A stretch of 64,000 nt of DNA, from the NCBI RefSeq assembly GCF_005869935.1, contig NZ_SZQF01000009.1, positions 121,942 through 185,941 on the forward strand, written 5' to 3'. A model generated the notes under the pieces. That model searched no databases. It was not told the origin of the DNA and was given only the letters and a program-made list of their open reading frames with translations. Position numbers and translations under genes: made by a program. Positions 54,182-63,916 of the stretch are shown here, in pieces (positions within the stretch are counted from its first letter, which is position 1; every line of letters starts with the position of its first letter). Origin of the DNA: Winogradskyella algicola. GTDB taxonomy: Bacteria > Bacteroidota > Bacteroidia > Flavobacteriales > Flavobacteriaceae.

Positions 54182-55087
54182 CTATTGACCTATATCGAAA
54201 TTAATACTTACAAATCCCACTTGAATAGTTGGCGCATCAGAATCTGCTGGCCATTTATGACTGAGTGCTATTTTCTTAGCTGGTTCTAATAAGCAAGGAT
54301 GCGTATTGGTTGTTCCTCTAATTCCAGGAGTAGCCTTAACAACTTTTCCTTGTCGGTTTACTTCTATCTTTACAACAACCAAACCATATTCATTACAATC
54401 TTGCTTATAAATCTCTCTTGATGGTCTACCTCTTCCACCAAGACCATAACCTACACCACCTTTTCCTGGTCCTGAACCACCAAAATAACTTGGTGCATAT
54501 GGATCACCATCTAACTGTCCTTTATTACCTCCTTTGTTATCTGGCCCTTCACCTCCATCGTCATTTCCGCTTGAGTTTTTTACACCACCAATTAGGTTAT
54601 CTAATTTCTTTCTTTTTTCTTCTTCCTCTTGCTTTTTGCGTTCTTCAGCCTCACGCTTTTCTCGTGCAATACGATCTGCTTTTGCTTTTGCTTTTGCCTC
54701 AGCCTCCTTTTGCTTTTTAATAGCGATGGCTTCTGCGTCTTCCTGAGTCATTACATCCTCAGTCTTTTGAATAGCTTCAGTAGGTTCAGATACTGATGGC
54801 TCTGGCTGAGATTCTTCAACTACTTTTTCTTCTACTGCTTCTCTTGGTTGTGATAATGGTTTGTTTCCACTCCCAAAATCTGTGGTTCCAAAATTAACAG
54901 CAACACCATATTCTTCTGGTGGATCCATATACATCAAACCAAATCGAAATAAAAGAAATAAAACCACCAATGTTAAAATCGTAGTTAGTCCCCTAGATCT
55001 ATTCTTAGGAGATAATCCTTTAACGTTCCATACTATCAAAAAAAGTACGAATACTGCCAAAAAGATTCTAACACTTACGCTAAACAT
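54182..55087 (-). CDS. tonB: Energy transducer TonB
   Basis: A 301-residue TonB that couples the proton-motive force to outer-membrane transporters. A membrane helix at about 33-52 is followed by MYMDPPEEYGVAVNFGTTDFGSG, typical of flavobacterial TonB. A charged Ala/Glu/Lys-rich helix (about 115-165) spans the periplasm, then a Gly-rich linker, and the C-terminal domain (CNEYGLVVVKIEVNRQGKV) contacts TonB boxes. The annotated N-terminus adds a second hydrophobic stretch (8-25). A TTG start at 55039 would give a normal single-helix form. Same operon as exbB-exbD. Confidence 0.9.
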   Translation of the reverse strand: MFSVSVRIFLAVFVLFLIVWNVKGLSPKNRSRGLTTILTLVVLFLLFRFGLMYMDPPEEYGVAVNFGTTDFGSGNKPLSQPREAVEEKVVEESQPEPSVSEPTEAIQKTEDVMTQEDAEAIAIKKQKEAEAKAKAKADRIAREKREAEERKKQEEEEKRKKLDNLIGGVKNSSGNDDGGEGPDNKGGNKGQLDGDPYAPSYFGGSGPGKGGVGYGLGGRGRPSREIYKQDCNEYGLVVVKIEVNRQGKVVKATPGIRGTTNTHPCLLEPAKKIALSHKWPADSDAPTIQVGFVSINFDIGQ

Positions 55088-55144
55088 ACTATTCTGTTTT
55101 ATTAATATTCATTTTCAAAACTCAGTTTCAAAAACGATGCCGTT

Positions 55145-55537
55145 TTAATTTGGCTGCACTGCCAAAATCACTTTAAATTTATTTCTATTAGCTATGTCCA
55201 TAACCTTAACAACATTCTCAACAGGTACAGACTTCTCGGCACGCAACACAATTGTTGGTTGCTCTTGAGTTGAGAGCGCTTTCACCAATTCATTTTCTAA
55301 AACACTTTCACCAACACGCTTCTGATCTATGTAATAGGTTAAATCTTTTTTGATACTTACTGCTGTCGATTTTTTATTTTCGGTTTTACCGCTGGCTTTT
55401 GGTAAAATAATATCTATTGCATTAGTAGTTACCAAGGTTGAAGCAATCATAAAAAAGATCAATAACAAGAATACAATATCGGTCATTGATGCCATATTGA
55501 ATTCTGGTGTTACTTTATTTCGTCCTCTAATATTCAT
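55145..55537 (-). CDS. exbD: ExbD-type biopolymer transport protein
   Basis: A 130-residue ExbD/TolR protein: one membrane helix at about 17-41 including DIVFLLLIFFMIAST, with the proton-channel Asp (MTDIVF), and a small periplasmic domain. It starts 3 nt after exbB and works with it to energise TonB. Confidence 0.93.
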   Translation of the reverse strand: MNIRGRNKVTPEFNMASMTDIVFLLLIFFMIASTLVTTNAIDIILPKASGKTENKKSTAVSIKKDLTYYIDQKRVGESVLENELVKALSTQEQPTIVLRAEKSVPVENVVKVMDIANRNKFKVILAVQPN

Positions 55538-55540
55538 AAA

Positions 55541-56236
55541 TTAGATAGGTTCGTTTAAGTGATCTAAAAACTCTACAGAGTTGGCTTCCATCTGGTAAAC
55601 AACCTTATTTGTTTTTACAACTATGTGGTTATAGGCAACATAAGCTATAATACCCACTATAAGTCCGCCAACAGTAGTTGTCATTGCAGTATAAAGTCCG
55701 CTGGCTAAAACATCCATTTGTATTGTTCCGCCAGCATTAGCTAGTTCAAAAATAGAAAGTATCATACCAACTACAGTTCCTAAGAAACCAATCATTGGAG
55801 CCACACCAGAGATCGTTGCAAGTACACTTACATTCTTTTCTAAGCTATAAATCTCTAATCTACCAGCGTTTTCAATTGCAGTATTAATATCTTCTAATGG
55901 TTTACCGATGCGAGTAATGCCCTTGGCAATCAATCTTGATACCGGTGAATTTTGTTGTGCACATAACATCTGAGCAGAATCTATTTTACCATTGCTTACA
56001 TGATCTTTAATCTGATTCATAAAATTAGAATCTACTTTAGAAGCTGCCTTGATAGCAAAAATTCTTTCAAAATAAATATAGGTTGCTACAATAAGAAGTA
56101 GGAATAGGATAAGAATTATTACCATTCCTGAAGTTCCACCACTAGTGATCAACTCGATAATGGAAAGTGTTTTTTCTACTTGCTCTCCTTCTGCTAATAC
56201 TTCTGCACCATCTTGAATATTACTTAGTAATATCAT
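55541..56236 (-). CDS. exbB: ExbB/TolQ-family proton channel
   Basis: A 231-residue MotA/TolQ/ExbB protein. Three membrane segments (about 35-55, 140-165, 180-205) carry the family text SGVAPMIGFLGTVVGMI and GLYTAMTTTVGGLIVGI. It forms the channel with ExbD. First gene of exbB-exbD-tonB; 63 nt separate it from nhaD. Confidence 0.94.
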   Translation of the reverse strand: MILLSNIQDGAEVLAEGEQVEKTLSIIELITSGGTSGMVIILILFLLLIVATYIYFERIFAIKAASKVDSNFMNQIKDHVSNGKIDSAQMLCAQQNSPVSRLIAKGITRIGKPLEDINTAIENAGRLEIYSLEKNVSVLATISGVAPMIGFLGTVVGMILSIFELANAGGTIQMDVLASGLYTAMTTTVGGLIVGIIAYVAYNHIVVKTNKVVYQMEANSVEFLDHLNEPI

Positions 56237-56299
56237 ATAAAAAGTTTTAAGTTTAAAAGTTTCTGTAAGTTATAACGTTTAGTTTTTAACTTAAGTATG

Positions 56300-57691
56300 T
56301 TAGAAAATTGCTCTGGTAACCATGAAAGCAATTGCTCCAGCTATAAATCCTAAAAGTGCCAACCAAGCTATTTTCTTTAAGTACCAGAAAAAATCTATTT
56401 TTTCCATACCCATTGCAACTACACCTGCAGCAGAACCAATAATTAACATGCTACCACCTGTTCCTGCTGAATATGCTATAAAGTGCCATAATTCGTTATC
56501 CATTGGCTCAGAAAACATTCCTAAACTTGCTGCTACTAGAGGCACATTGTCAATTACCGCAGAACCGACACCTAGTAGTAGCACTACTAAATCTGAAACG
56601 CCTTCTCCGTGTAACTCAGTACCCATCATTGGCATAGACGTCTGTAATGAATTTGCGAAACCGAATAAAATACCTAAAGATTCTAATGCTGCTACAGCCA
56701 TTAAAATACCTAAAAAGAATAGTATACTTGGTAATTCAATTTTTGATAACGAATAATGTACAGGGCTGTGACTAGCATGTGCCTCATGCTCTCCATGTTC
56801 AGCAGCAGAAATTGCAAATTTTGAATTACTATAAACCTCCGCAAAAATAGCAACTACACCAAGAGATAACATCATACCTACATAAGGTGGTAAATGTGTT
56901 ATTACTTTAAAAATTGGGACAAATATAATGGCGCCTAACCCTAAAAATAACATGGTAGAACTAAATTTGCTTTTAGGTTTGTCATCCGCTTTTTGTAATT
57001 CTACTGTTCCCTTAAATGCTGGTAATAATGAAGCAATAAAAGTTGGTACTGCCATACAAATCACTGAAGGAATAAATAAGTATGAGAATAACTTTCCTGT
57101 AGACACTTTATCTCCTATCCAAAGCATTGTCGTTGTAACATCACCAATTGGTGACCATGCTCCCCCTGCATTTGCCGCAATAATGATTAAACCAGCAAAC
57201 CATATTCTTACATCTCTATCTTTAACAATTTTTTGAAGTATAGATATTAAAACAATAGTTGCTGTAAGGTTATCTATTATTGCTGAAAGAATGAAAGCTA
57301 ATATTGAAAACATCCATAGTAACTTTTTTCTACTATTAAATTTTACTGCTGATTTAATAGTTGAAAAACCATCAAAATAATCTATTATCTCTACAATGGT
57401 CATAGCACCAAGTAAGAAAACTAATATTTCAGCAGTCTTACCTAAATGATGCAAAAGGGTTTCTTCCATTAGGTGCATTTTTTCTTCATGAGGCAACAAC
57501 CCAAAATTTTCCATGAGGTTGTGCTTAGCAGAATCAAACCATTGTGTGAAATCATCTATACCTAATGATATTAATGCCCAACTTATAGCCATCATTACCA
57601 AAGCTGGAATAAGCTTATCTATTTTAATATTATGTTCGAGAGTAATGGCTAAGTAACCAAATACAAATACGAGAATTATTACGGTTTCCAT
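56300..57691 (-). CDS. nhaD: NhaD-type Na+/H+ antiporter
   Basis: A 463-residue antiporter of the NhaD/ArsB superfamily with about twelve membrane helices, including SAIIDNLTATIVLISIL, NAGGAWSPIGDVTTTMLW and SAVIDNVPLVAASLGM. The paired ID-N motifs are the usual transport residues. It exports Na+ in a marine setting and is co-oriented with the exb/ton genes. Confidence 0.93.
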   Translation of the reverse strand: METVIILVFVFGYLAITLEHNIKIDKLIPALVMMAISWALISLGIDDFTQWFDSAKHNLMENFGLLPHEEKMHLMEETLLHHLGKTAEILVFLLGAMTIVEIIDYFDGFSTIKSAVKFNSRKKLLWMFSILAFILSAIIDNLTATIVLISILQKIVKDRDVRIWFAGLIIIAANAGGAWSPIGDVTTTMLWIGDKVSTGKLFSYLFIPSVICMAVPTFIASLLPAFKGTVELQKADDKPKSKFSSTMLFLGLGAIIFVPIFKVITHLPPYVGMMLSLGVVAIFAEVYSNSKFAISAAEHGEHEAHASHSPVHYSLSKIELPSILFFLGILMAVAALESLGILFGFANSLQTSMPMMGTELHGEGVSDLVVLLLGVGSAVIDNVPLVAASLGMFSEPMDNELWHFIAYSAGTGGSMLIIGSAAGVVAMGMEKIDFFWYLKKIAWLALLGFIAGAIAFMVTRAIF

Positions 57692-57711
57692 AAATTAAGG
57701 GATCTATTTTT

Positions 57712-58968
57712 TTAAATTAATTGTCTTAGTGCAATCTCAAATGCAGTTTCGCTTATGCCAACAGTTGATGGATTGTTGTTTTTAACTTCTTTTAGAGCCT
57801 TTTTTATGACATCTGATGTGTCATTAAAAATTGCTTCATCTGTCATCTGCACTTTACGTTCCATAAAATAAGCAAAAACTCTTGCCATTCCGCAATTGGA
57901 AATAAAATCTGGTATTAAACTTACCTTTTGATCTGTATGTTCCATTATGGGTCCAAAGAAAATTTCTTTATCTGCAAAAGGCACGTTTGCACCACAGGTA
58001 ATAACTTCTAGACCAGTAGCAATCATCTGATCGATTTGATTTTTAGTGACTAATCGAGATGCAGCACAAGGCGCAAATACTTCGGTCTCTAAAGACCATA
58101 TTTTTTCGTTTATTTCGTCAAATGGAATAAGATTATCCGCTACTAATGTATTTCCGTTTTTATTAAGATATAAATCAGTAATTTCTTTAAAAGAAAATCC
58201 TTCAGGTCTAATTAAACCTCCCACGCGATCTATAATACCAACGACTTTAGCACCCATTTGGGCAAAATAAAATGCTGCAGCTGCACCAACATTGCCAAAA
58301 CCTTGCACAACAACACGTTTTCCTTTTATTGAGCTTTCGTTTAACTCATAAAAATGTTTTGCCGCAACAGCTACTCCAAAACCAGTAATCATGTCTGCCA
58401 CAGTATATTTTCTAGATACATCTGGTGAATATTCTGGGTTTTCAATAACCTTTATTACACCTTGCCTTAACTGACCGATTCTATTAATCTTATCAGCTTG
58501 CGTAGGTTTAAAATGACCTTCAAAAACACCTTCCTGAGGATGCCAAACACCACTTTCTTCAGTAATAGGAATCACTTCATGTATTTCATCAACATTGAGA
58601 TCTCCTCCTGTTCCGTAGTAACTTTTTAACAATGGTGAAACTGCTGCATACCAACGTTCTAGCACACCTTTTTTTCTAGGGTCTTGAGGATCGAAATTAA
58701 TACCAGATTTAGCACCACCAATTGCAGGACCAGACACAGTAAACTTCACTTCCATTGTTTTTGCCAATGAAAGTACTTCATTCATATCTAAGCCTTTACG
58801 CATTCTGGTTCCGCCTCCGGCAGCACCACCTCTTAAAGAATTTATAACTGTCCAACCTTCTGCCTCGGTCTCTGGATCGTTCCAATGGAACACTATTTCT
58901 GGGGATTTATCTTCGTATGTTTGAAGTAATTGCTTTATCAATTTCGATGATTTAGTTAATGGTAACAA
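57712..58968 (-). CDS. Glu/Leu/Phe/Val dehydrogenase
   Basis: A 418-residue amino-acid dehydrogenase of the GDH/LeuDH family. It has the substrate-binding GGGTRMRKG and PAIGGAKSGINFDPQDPRK with the catalytic lysine, then VQGFGNVGAAAAF for NAD binding. The TTG at 58968 gives MLPLTKSSKL; a second TTG at 58941 would give MIKQLLQTYEDKSPEIVF, which better matches the usual start, so the true protein may have 409 residues. Substrate (Glu or a branched-chain amino acid) is not certain. Confidence 0.92.
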   Translation of the reverse strand: MLPLTKSSKLIKQLLQTYEDKSPEIVFHWNDPETEAEGWTVINSLRGGAAGGGTRMRKGLDMNEVLSLAKTMEVKFTVSGPAIGGAKSGINFDPQDPRKKGVLERWYAAVSPLLKSYYGTGGDLNVDEIHEVIPITEESGVWHPQEGVFEGHFKPTQADKINRIGQLRQGVIKVIENPEYSPDVSRKYTVADMITGFGVAVAAKHFYELNESSIKGKRVVVQGFGNVGAAAAFYFAQMGAKVVGIIDRVGGLIRPEGFSFKEITDLYLNKNGNTLVADNLIPFDEINEKIWSLETEVFAPCAASRLVTKNQIDQMIATGLEVITCGANVPFADKEIFFGPIMEHTDQKVSLIPDFISNCGMARVFAYFMERKVQMTDEAIFNDTSDVIKKALKEVKNNNPSTVGISETAFEIALRQLI

Positions 58969-59012
58969 ATATAAAAAACTCCAATGCCTAAAAAGTGAAT
59001 TAAATATTAATT

Positions 59013-60080
59013 TTAAGCCTTTGGAATTAAAATTTTTCCTGAAGAATGATCTTTGGTTGCACCTGTAACACTTTTAAGACAATTAACTTCATTTCTATCT
59101 CTAAGAATGCCCAATAAACCGAATACTAGAGCCTCCTTAAATTCTATTATTTGATTATCAGGAATTATGATCTTAGACTGGGTTTTTAATTTAAGCTGTT
59201 CTATTAAAAAATCATTGTAAGCTCCTCCGCCAGTAATTAATGTTTTCGACACTTTATCTTTTAAAACTTTAGCTATCTGTGTTGCAATATGTTCTGTAAA
59301 AGTTCTTAATATATCTTCGGTTTTAAGTTCAAATCTATCTATAGTTGGAAAGATGTGCGTTTTAACCCATTCTAAACCTAGTGATTTTGGTGCAGATTGT
59401 TTATAAAATTCAAGTTGATTTAATTGGTCTAATAAACCTTTATGTACTGTTCCTTTCGAAGCTATCTTTCCTCTGTCATCATACTCTAAATTAATTCTAG
59501 AAGCATAATGATTAATTACAATATTAACTGGGCAAATATCGAAAGCAATACGTCTTTTATTTTTTTCAAACGAAACATTGGCAAACCCACCTAAATTCAA
59601 ACAATAATCATAGTCATAAAAAAGTAACCTATCGCCTATTGGTACTAATGGAGCGCCTTGCCCACCATACTTAACATCTTGCACTCTAAAATCGCAAATT
59701 AGTTTTCTATTAAGCATATCTGCTAAAATCTGTTGATTACCTATTTGATAGGTTAGCCCTTTATCTGGTTGATGCAATGCTGTATGTCCATGGGAAGATA
59801 CAAAGTCTATTTCACTGAGATTGTGCTTAGTTATGAAACATTTTATCGCGTTAGCCAAATACTCAGAATAGGCAAAATCTAATTCCTTTAATTCTTCAAG
59901 AGAATTGTCTACAAGATTGCTGAGGATAGTCTTCCATTCGGTTGAATATTTTAGAGTTTCCGCATGATAAATTTTAAAGCTCCAATCCTCATGAAAATTA
60001 AAACTTGCATAGATAACATCTATACCATCCAAAGACGTTCCAGACATTACTGCAACAACTTTATATTCAGTTTTTATCAT
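59013..60080 (-). CDS. anmK: Anhydro-N-acetylmuramic acid kinase
   Basis: A 355-residue kinase that recycles cell-wall 1,6-anhydro-MurNAc to MurNAc-6-phosphate. The signature MSGTSLDGIDVIYASF is at residues 12-27, and SSHGHTALHQPDKG, NLGGFANVSF and TGGGAYNDFLIEQL are as expected. It diverges from the acyl-CoA dehydrogenase gene and lies upstream of the amino-acid dehydrogenase. Confidence 0.95.
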   Translation of the reverse strand: MIKTEYKVVAVMSGTSLDGIDVIYASFNFHEDWSFKIYHAETLKYSTEWKTILSNLVDNSLEELKELDFAYSEYLANAIKCFITKHNLSEIDFVSSHGHTALHQPDKGLTYQIGNQQILADMLNRKLICDFRVQDVKYGGQGAPLVPIGDRLLFYDYDYCLNLGGFANVSFEKNKRRIAFDICPVNIVINHYASRINLEYDDRGKIASKGTVHKGLLDQLNQLEFYKQSAPKSLGLEWVKTHIFPTIDRFELKTEDILRTFTEHIATQIAKVLKDKVSKTLITGGGAYNDFLIEQLKLKTQSKIIIPDNQIIEFKEALVFGLLGILRDRNEVNCLKSVTGATKDHSSGKILIPKA

Positions 60081-60103
60081 ATTAGTAAAAATAATATTAC
60101 TTA

Positions 60104-60134
60104 TTGAAAATACAGCAAGAAAGCGTTATCTTTG
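60104..60134 (+). promoter_or_regulatory. Promoter of the acyl-CoA dehydrogenase gene
   Basis: A -33 TTG (60104-60106) and a -7 box TATCTTTG (60127-60134) are separated by 20 nt, a good fit to the Bacteroidota primary-sigma consensus. The ATG is 37 nt further on. Confidence 0.65.
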
Positions 60135-60171
60135 CATGAATTTTTTAACAAATCAATAATTAATTTACTAT

Positions 60172-61314
60172 ATGGATTTTAGCTTAACTGAAGAACATTT
60201 AATGATTCGTGATGCGGCCAGAGATTTTGCTCAAACAGAATTACTTCCTGGTGTTATTGAACGTGATAATACACAAACTTTTCCGGACGAATTAGTTCGT
60301 AAAATGGGCGAATTAGGGTTTATGGGCATTATGGTAGACCCAAAGTATGGTGGTAGCGGTATGGATACAATTTCGTACGTGCTTATTATGGAGGAGCTTT
60401 CTAAAATTGATGCGTCTGCTTCTGTAATGGTTTCTGTAAATAATTCGTTGGTTTGTTATGGTCTTGAGGCTTATGGTACTGAAGAACAAAAACAAAAGTA
60501 TTTAACAAAATTAGCTACTGGTGAGCAGATTGGTGCATTTTGCTTAAGTGAACCTGAGGCTGGTAGTGATGCAACATCACAAACAACAACTGCAATTGAT
60601 AAAGGTGACCATTATGTAATTAATGGAACAAAAAATTGGATTACTAATGGAGGTAGATCTGATGTTTATTTAGTAATTGCACAAACAGACAGAGAAAAAG
60701 GACACAGAGGAATCAATGCTTTTATAGTTGAAAAAGGTATGGAAGGTTTTGATATTGGTCCTAAAGAAGATAAATTAGGCATTAGAGGAAGTGATACACA
60801 CACACTTCAATTTAACGATGTTAAAGTACCAAAAGAAAACAGAATTGGTGAAGACGGATTTGGTTTTAAATTCGCAATGAAAACACTTTCAGGTGGACGT
60901 ATTGGTATTGCTGCACAAGCTTTAGGTATTGCTTCTGGTGCTTACGAGCTTGCTTTAAAATATAGTAAAGAGCGTAAAGCTTTTGGTACTGAAATTTGCA
61001 ACCATCAAGCTATTGCTTTTAAACTTGCAGACATGTATACTGAAGTTGAAGCTGCACGTATGTTAGTAATGAAAGCGGCTTGGGATAAAGACCAAGGTAA
61101 CAATTATGACATGGCAAGTGCTATGGCAAAATTATACGCCAGTAAAGTTGCAATGGAACAAACAGTTGAAGCCGTACAAATACACGGTGGAAATGGTTTT
61201 GTGAAAGAATACCACGTAGAACGCTTAATGCGTGATGCAAAAATCACTCAAATTTATGAAGGCACTTCTGAAATCCAAAAAATTGTAATTTCTAGAGGTG
61301 TTATAAAAGGGTAA
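60172..61314 (+). CDS. Acyl-CoA dehydrogenase (short-/branched-chain type)
   Basis: A 380-residue FAD flavoenzyme that puts a trans-2 double bond into acyl-CoA. It has AFCLSEPEAGSDATS and the FAD/CoA region; the catalytic base is Glu363 in QIYEGTSEIQK, the short- and branched-chain position. Its length suits butyryl- or isovaleryl-type enzymes. It has its own promoter and terminator, so it is monocistronic. Confidence 0.94.
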   Translation: MDFSLTEEHLMIRDAARDFAQTELLPGVIERDNTQTFPDELVRKMGELGFMGIMVDPKYGGSGMDTISYVLIMEELSKIDASASVMVSVNNSLVCYGLEAYGTEEQKQKYLTKLATGEQIGAFCLSEPEAGSDATSQTTTAIDKGDHYVINGTKNWITNGGRSDVYLVIAQTDREKGHRGINAFIVEKGMEGFDIGPKEDKLGIRGSDTHTLQFNDVKVPKENRIGEDGFGFKFAMKTLSGGRIGIAAQALGIASGAYELALKYSKERKAFGTEICNHQAIAFKLADMYTEVEAARMLVMKAAWDKDQGNNYDMASAMAKLYASKVAMEQTVEAVQIHGGNGFVKEYHVERLMRDAKITQIYEGTSEIQKIVISRGVIKG

Positions 61315-61334
61315 CATCTCAATTTTAAAAATTG

Positions 61335-61369
61335 AAAAGGCTTCGCATGTAATATTGAAGCCTTTTTTT
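61335..61369 (+). terminator. Terminator after the acyl-CoA dehydrogenase gene
   Basis: AAAAGGCTTC (61335-61344) pairs with GAAGCCTTTT (61357-61366), ending in a run of T. The hairpin reaches the stop codon of the convergent helicase gene and may serve both. Confidence 0.8.
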
Positions 61370-63806
61370 ATGAATTTAATTCGTCTAAAACCAACCTGAT
61401 TTCACCATAACTATATTTATCATCTAGTTGATGTTTTAAATCTGAAAGTGTATCAAATGTATGTTTTGGTATCAATTTTTTTAATTCTTGATAATGCGCG
61501 TTAGGAATTAAGTCGGAAATTTTAATTTCACCAGATTTAATAAATTTAGCCAAATGACCAAAGATTGTATTTTCATTTAATTCTCTAAGGTGAGCTATTT
61601 CTTCTATAGTTTTACCGTCTTTAAAAAGTGCTAAAGATTCTTTTTGTGTATCACCTTTTTTACGTTTAGGCTTTTTTTCTTCTACAAATTCAAATTGACT
61701 ATCATCTGAAACATTAATATCATTGTCCTCACAGTAATCTTTGATCACCGATAGAATATCGTTTCCATACTTTTCAACTCGCACTTTACCAAAACCATTA
61801 ACTTGTAACAGTTCCTTTTTGGTCGTTGGTAAAGTCTCACACATTTGGTATAGTGCTTTTTGGGTGAATATTTGATAGTGAATTAAATCGTGTTCTTGCG
61901 CTAGTGTGTTTCTTAAGGCTCTTAACAGTTCAAATAACTCGATATTTGTTGTACCATCAATCACTGTTTTTCTTAACTTTTTAGGTTTGTCTTTAGTTAA
62001 AAAAACCGATTTTGCTCTTAATCCTAAAAACTTGTTGACTTCAAAACCTTCTTTTAACTCAAAAAAATAGAGTTTTTTAGTCACTATAAGTTCTTCAATA
62101 GTATCTAATTGTTTACTAATATCTTTATCTAAAGCTTTGTTATCTGTGCTAAAACTAAAGTTTTGATAAGCATCGATAATCTTACTTTTAGTTTCTTCAG
62201 TGAAATAAGTAATAGCTTTTTTAAAACGTTCTTGTATTACTTTATCATTTTCTGGCAACATATCTTGGGCTAATTCTTTTAGTTGAATTTTAAATGAATT
62301 AGCTACTTTCAGTAAGTTTGTAGCACAATCCTTTATACTGGTTAAAGGTTGTTCTAGGTTACCTTCAATACTACCTCTGTTTTTATAATAGATATCTAAA
62401 ATTCTATTAACAGGATATATAAATTGAAAAAAATCAAAAACTTCTGAAATTAATTGAAGCTGAAATGTAGATTTTGATTGTTCTAATTCTGAATCATCTG
62501 GTTGGTTTTCTTCTGCTTGTTTGGTAAAATTAAGAACATTGGTATCACTTATAATATGTCTTGAATCAATCTTACTCTTTAAGACTAAACCTTCTAAAGA
62601 TTTACATCTACTCAAGGCTACGTAAGTTTGTCCATGGGCAAAAGCACCTTCTGCATCAATTACAGCTTTTTCAAAGGTTAAGCCTTGACTTTTATGGATA
62701 GTAATTGACCAAGCTAAGCGCAAAGGCATCTGCCTATAGCTACCAATCTTTTCTTCGGTTATAGCGTCTGTTATTTTGTCAACATTATAGGTAATGTTTT
62801 CCCAAGTCTCAGGTTTTGTGATAATATTAAAATCGTCATCAGGACATTTAACAACAACTTCGTCTTTATCTAAATGAATAACTTTCCCTATTTTACCATT
62901 AAAATAACGTTTTTCTGGTGAACTATCGTTTTTAATAAACATCACTTGTGCACCTAGTTTCAATACTAATTTATCCTCATTAGGAAAAGAATGTTCAGGA
63001 TATTTACCTTCTACTTTAGCTGAATAGCTTACTTTTTTTGTTGAAAGTTTATCTAATTCTGAATTATTAACTTGATCTGCTTTACTATTATGAGTCGTTA
63101 AAAATATATAGCCTTCATTTTCAGGAGGTGAAAAATTTGGATCAAAACGTTTATTAAGTTCTTCTATTGAATTTTGAGATAGTCTATTAGATCTTATTTC
63201 ATTTAAAATCTCGATAAATTTGGGATTGTCTTGCCTATAAATATATTTTAACTCAACAGTTATTGGGTTACAATATTGATAAGCATGACTACTGAAGAAA
63301 TAAGGATTGTTATAAAATGGTTTTAGCAATTCCCATTCATTATCTCTTACAACTGGTGATAATTGTTGCAAATCACCAATCATAAGAACTTGGACACCAC
63401 CAAAAACTTGATTTCTATCTTTATATCGTCTCAGAATTTTATCAATAGCATCTAATAAATCAGCTCTAACCATACTAATCTCATCAATAACTAATAAGTC
63501 TAACGATTTAATAATATTGATTTTGGTTTTACTGAACTTATTTTTGAATCCATTTCCACTTGAACGCGTATCATCAGGTAGTATTGGCCCAAAAGGCAAT
63601 TGAAAAAATGAATGAATAGTTACACCTTTAGCATTAATTGCAGCTACACCTGTAGGAGCAACAATAACCATTCTTTTAAGTGAATTTAATTTTAACTTAT
63701 GAAGAAAAGTTGTCTTTCCTGTACCAGCTTTACCTGTTAAAAAAATATTTCGACTGCTTTTATTTACGAAATCCCAAGCTAACTGTAACTCTTTGTTATT
63801 ATTCAT
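61368..63806 (-). CDS. Pif1-like helicase with HRDC and helix-turn-helix domains
   Basis: An 812-residue SF1 helicase when started at ATG 63806; a TTG at 63815 would add only MPL. Walker A is TGKAGTGKTTFLHKL, Walker B is LLVIDEISMVRADLL, and the later motifs LAWSITIHKSQGLTFEKAV and VALSRC fit Pif1/RecD-like enzymes. The C-terminal third has an HRDC-like domain (about 645-715, ending LPTTKKELLQVNGFGKVRVEKYG), then a helix-turn-helix region (SLALFKDGKTIEEIAHLRELNENT). It probably unwinds or remodels DNA, such as G-quadruplexes or replication forks. Confidence 0.9.
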   Translation of the reverse strand: MNNNKELQLAWDFVNKSSRNIFLTGKAGTGKTTFLHKLKLNSLKRMVIVAPTGVAAINAKGVTIHSFFQLPFGPILPDDTRSSGNGFKNKFSKTKINIIKSLDLLVIDEISMVRADLLDAIDKILRRYKDRNQVFGGVQVLMIGDLQQLSPVVRDNEWELLKPFYNNPYFFSSHAYQYCNPITVELKYIYRQDNPKFIEILNEIRSNRLSQNSIEELNKRFDPNFSPPENEGYIFLTTHNSKADQVNNSELDKLSTKKVSYSAKVEGKYPEHSFPNEDKLVLKLGAQVMFIKNDSSPEKRYFNGKIGKVIHLDKDEVVVKCPDDDFNIITKPETWENITYNVDKITDAITEEKIGSYRQMPLRLAWSITIHKSQGLTFEKAVIDAEGAFAHGQTYVALSRCKSLEGLVLKSKIDSRHIISDTNVLNFTKQAEENQPDDSELEQSKSTFQLQLISEVFDFFQFIYPVNRILDIYYKNRGSIEGNLEQPLTSIKDCATNLLKVANSFKIQLKELAQDMLPENDKVIQERFKKAITYFTEETKSKIIDAYQNFSFSTDNKALDKDISKQLDTIEELIVTKKLYFFELKEGFEVNKFLGLRAKSVFLTKDKPKKLRKTVIDGTTNIELFELLRALRNTLAQEHDLIHYQIFTQKALYQMCETLPTTKKELLQVNGFGKVRVEKYGNDILSVIKDYCEDNDINVSDDSQFEFVEEKKPKRKKGDTQKESLALFKDGKTIEEIAHLRELNENTIFGHLAKFIKSGEIKISDLIPNAHYQELKKLIPKHTFDTLSDLKHQLDDKYSYGEIRLVLDELNS

Positions 63807-63881
63807 TAGTGGCAAAATTAAGAATATAATAAAGAAAAGGAATCAAAAAAGATATTAGCTATGAAAATATCTAAAAAACAA

Positions 63882-63916
63882 AAGACCCTTACTGTAACAG
63901 TAAGGGTCTTCAAAAA
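63882..63916 (-). terminator. Terminator of the rRNA operon
   Basis: AAGACCCTTACTGT (63882-63895) and ACAGTAAGGGTCTT (63897-63910) form a perfect 14-bp stem. On the minus strand, reading away from the 5S gene, it is followed by TTGTTTTTT (complement of 63873-63881). Confidence 0.88.
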
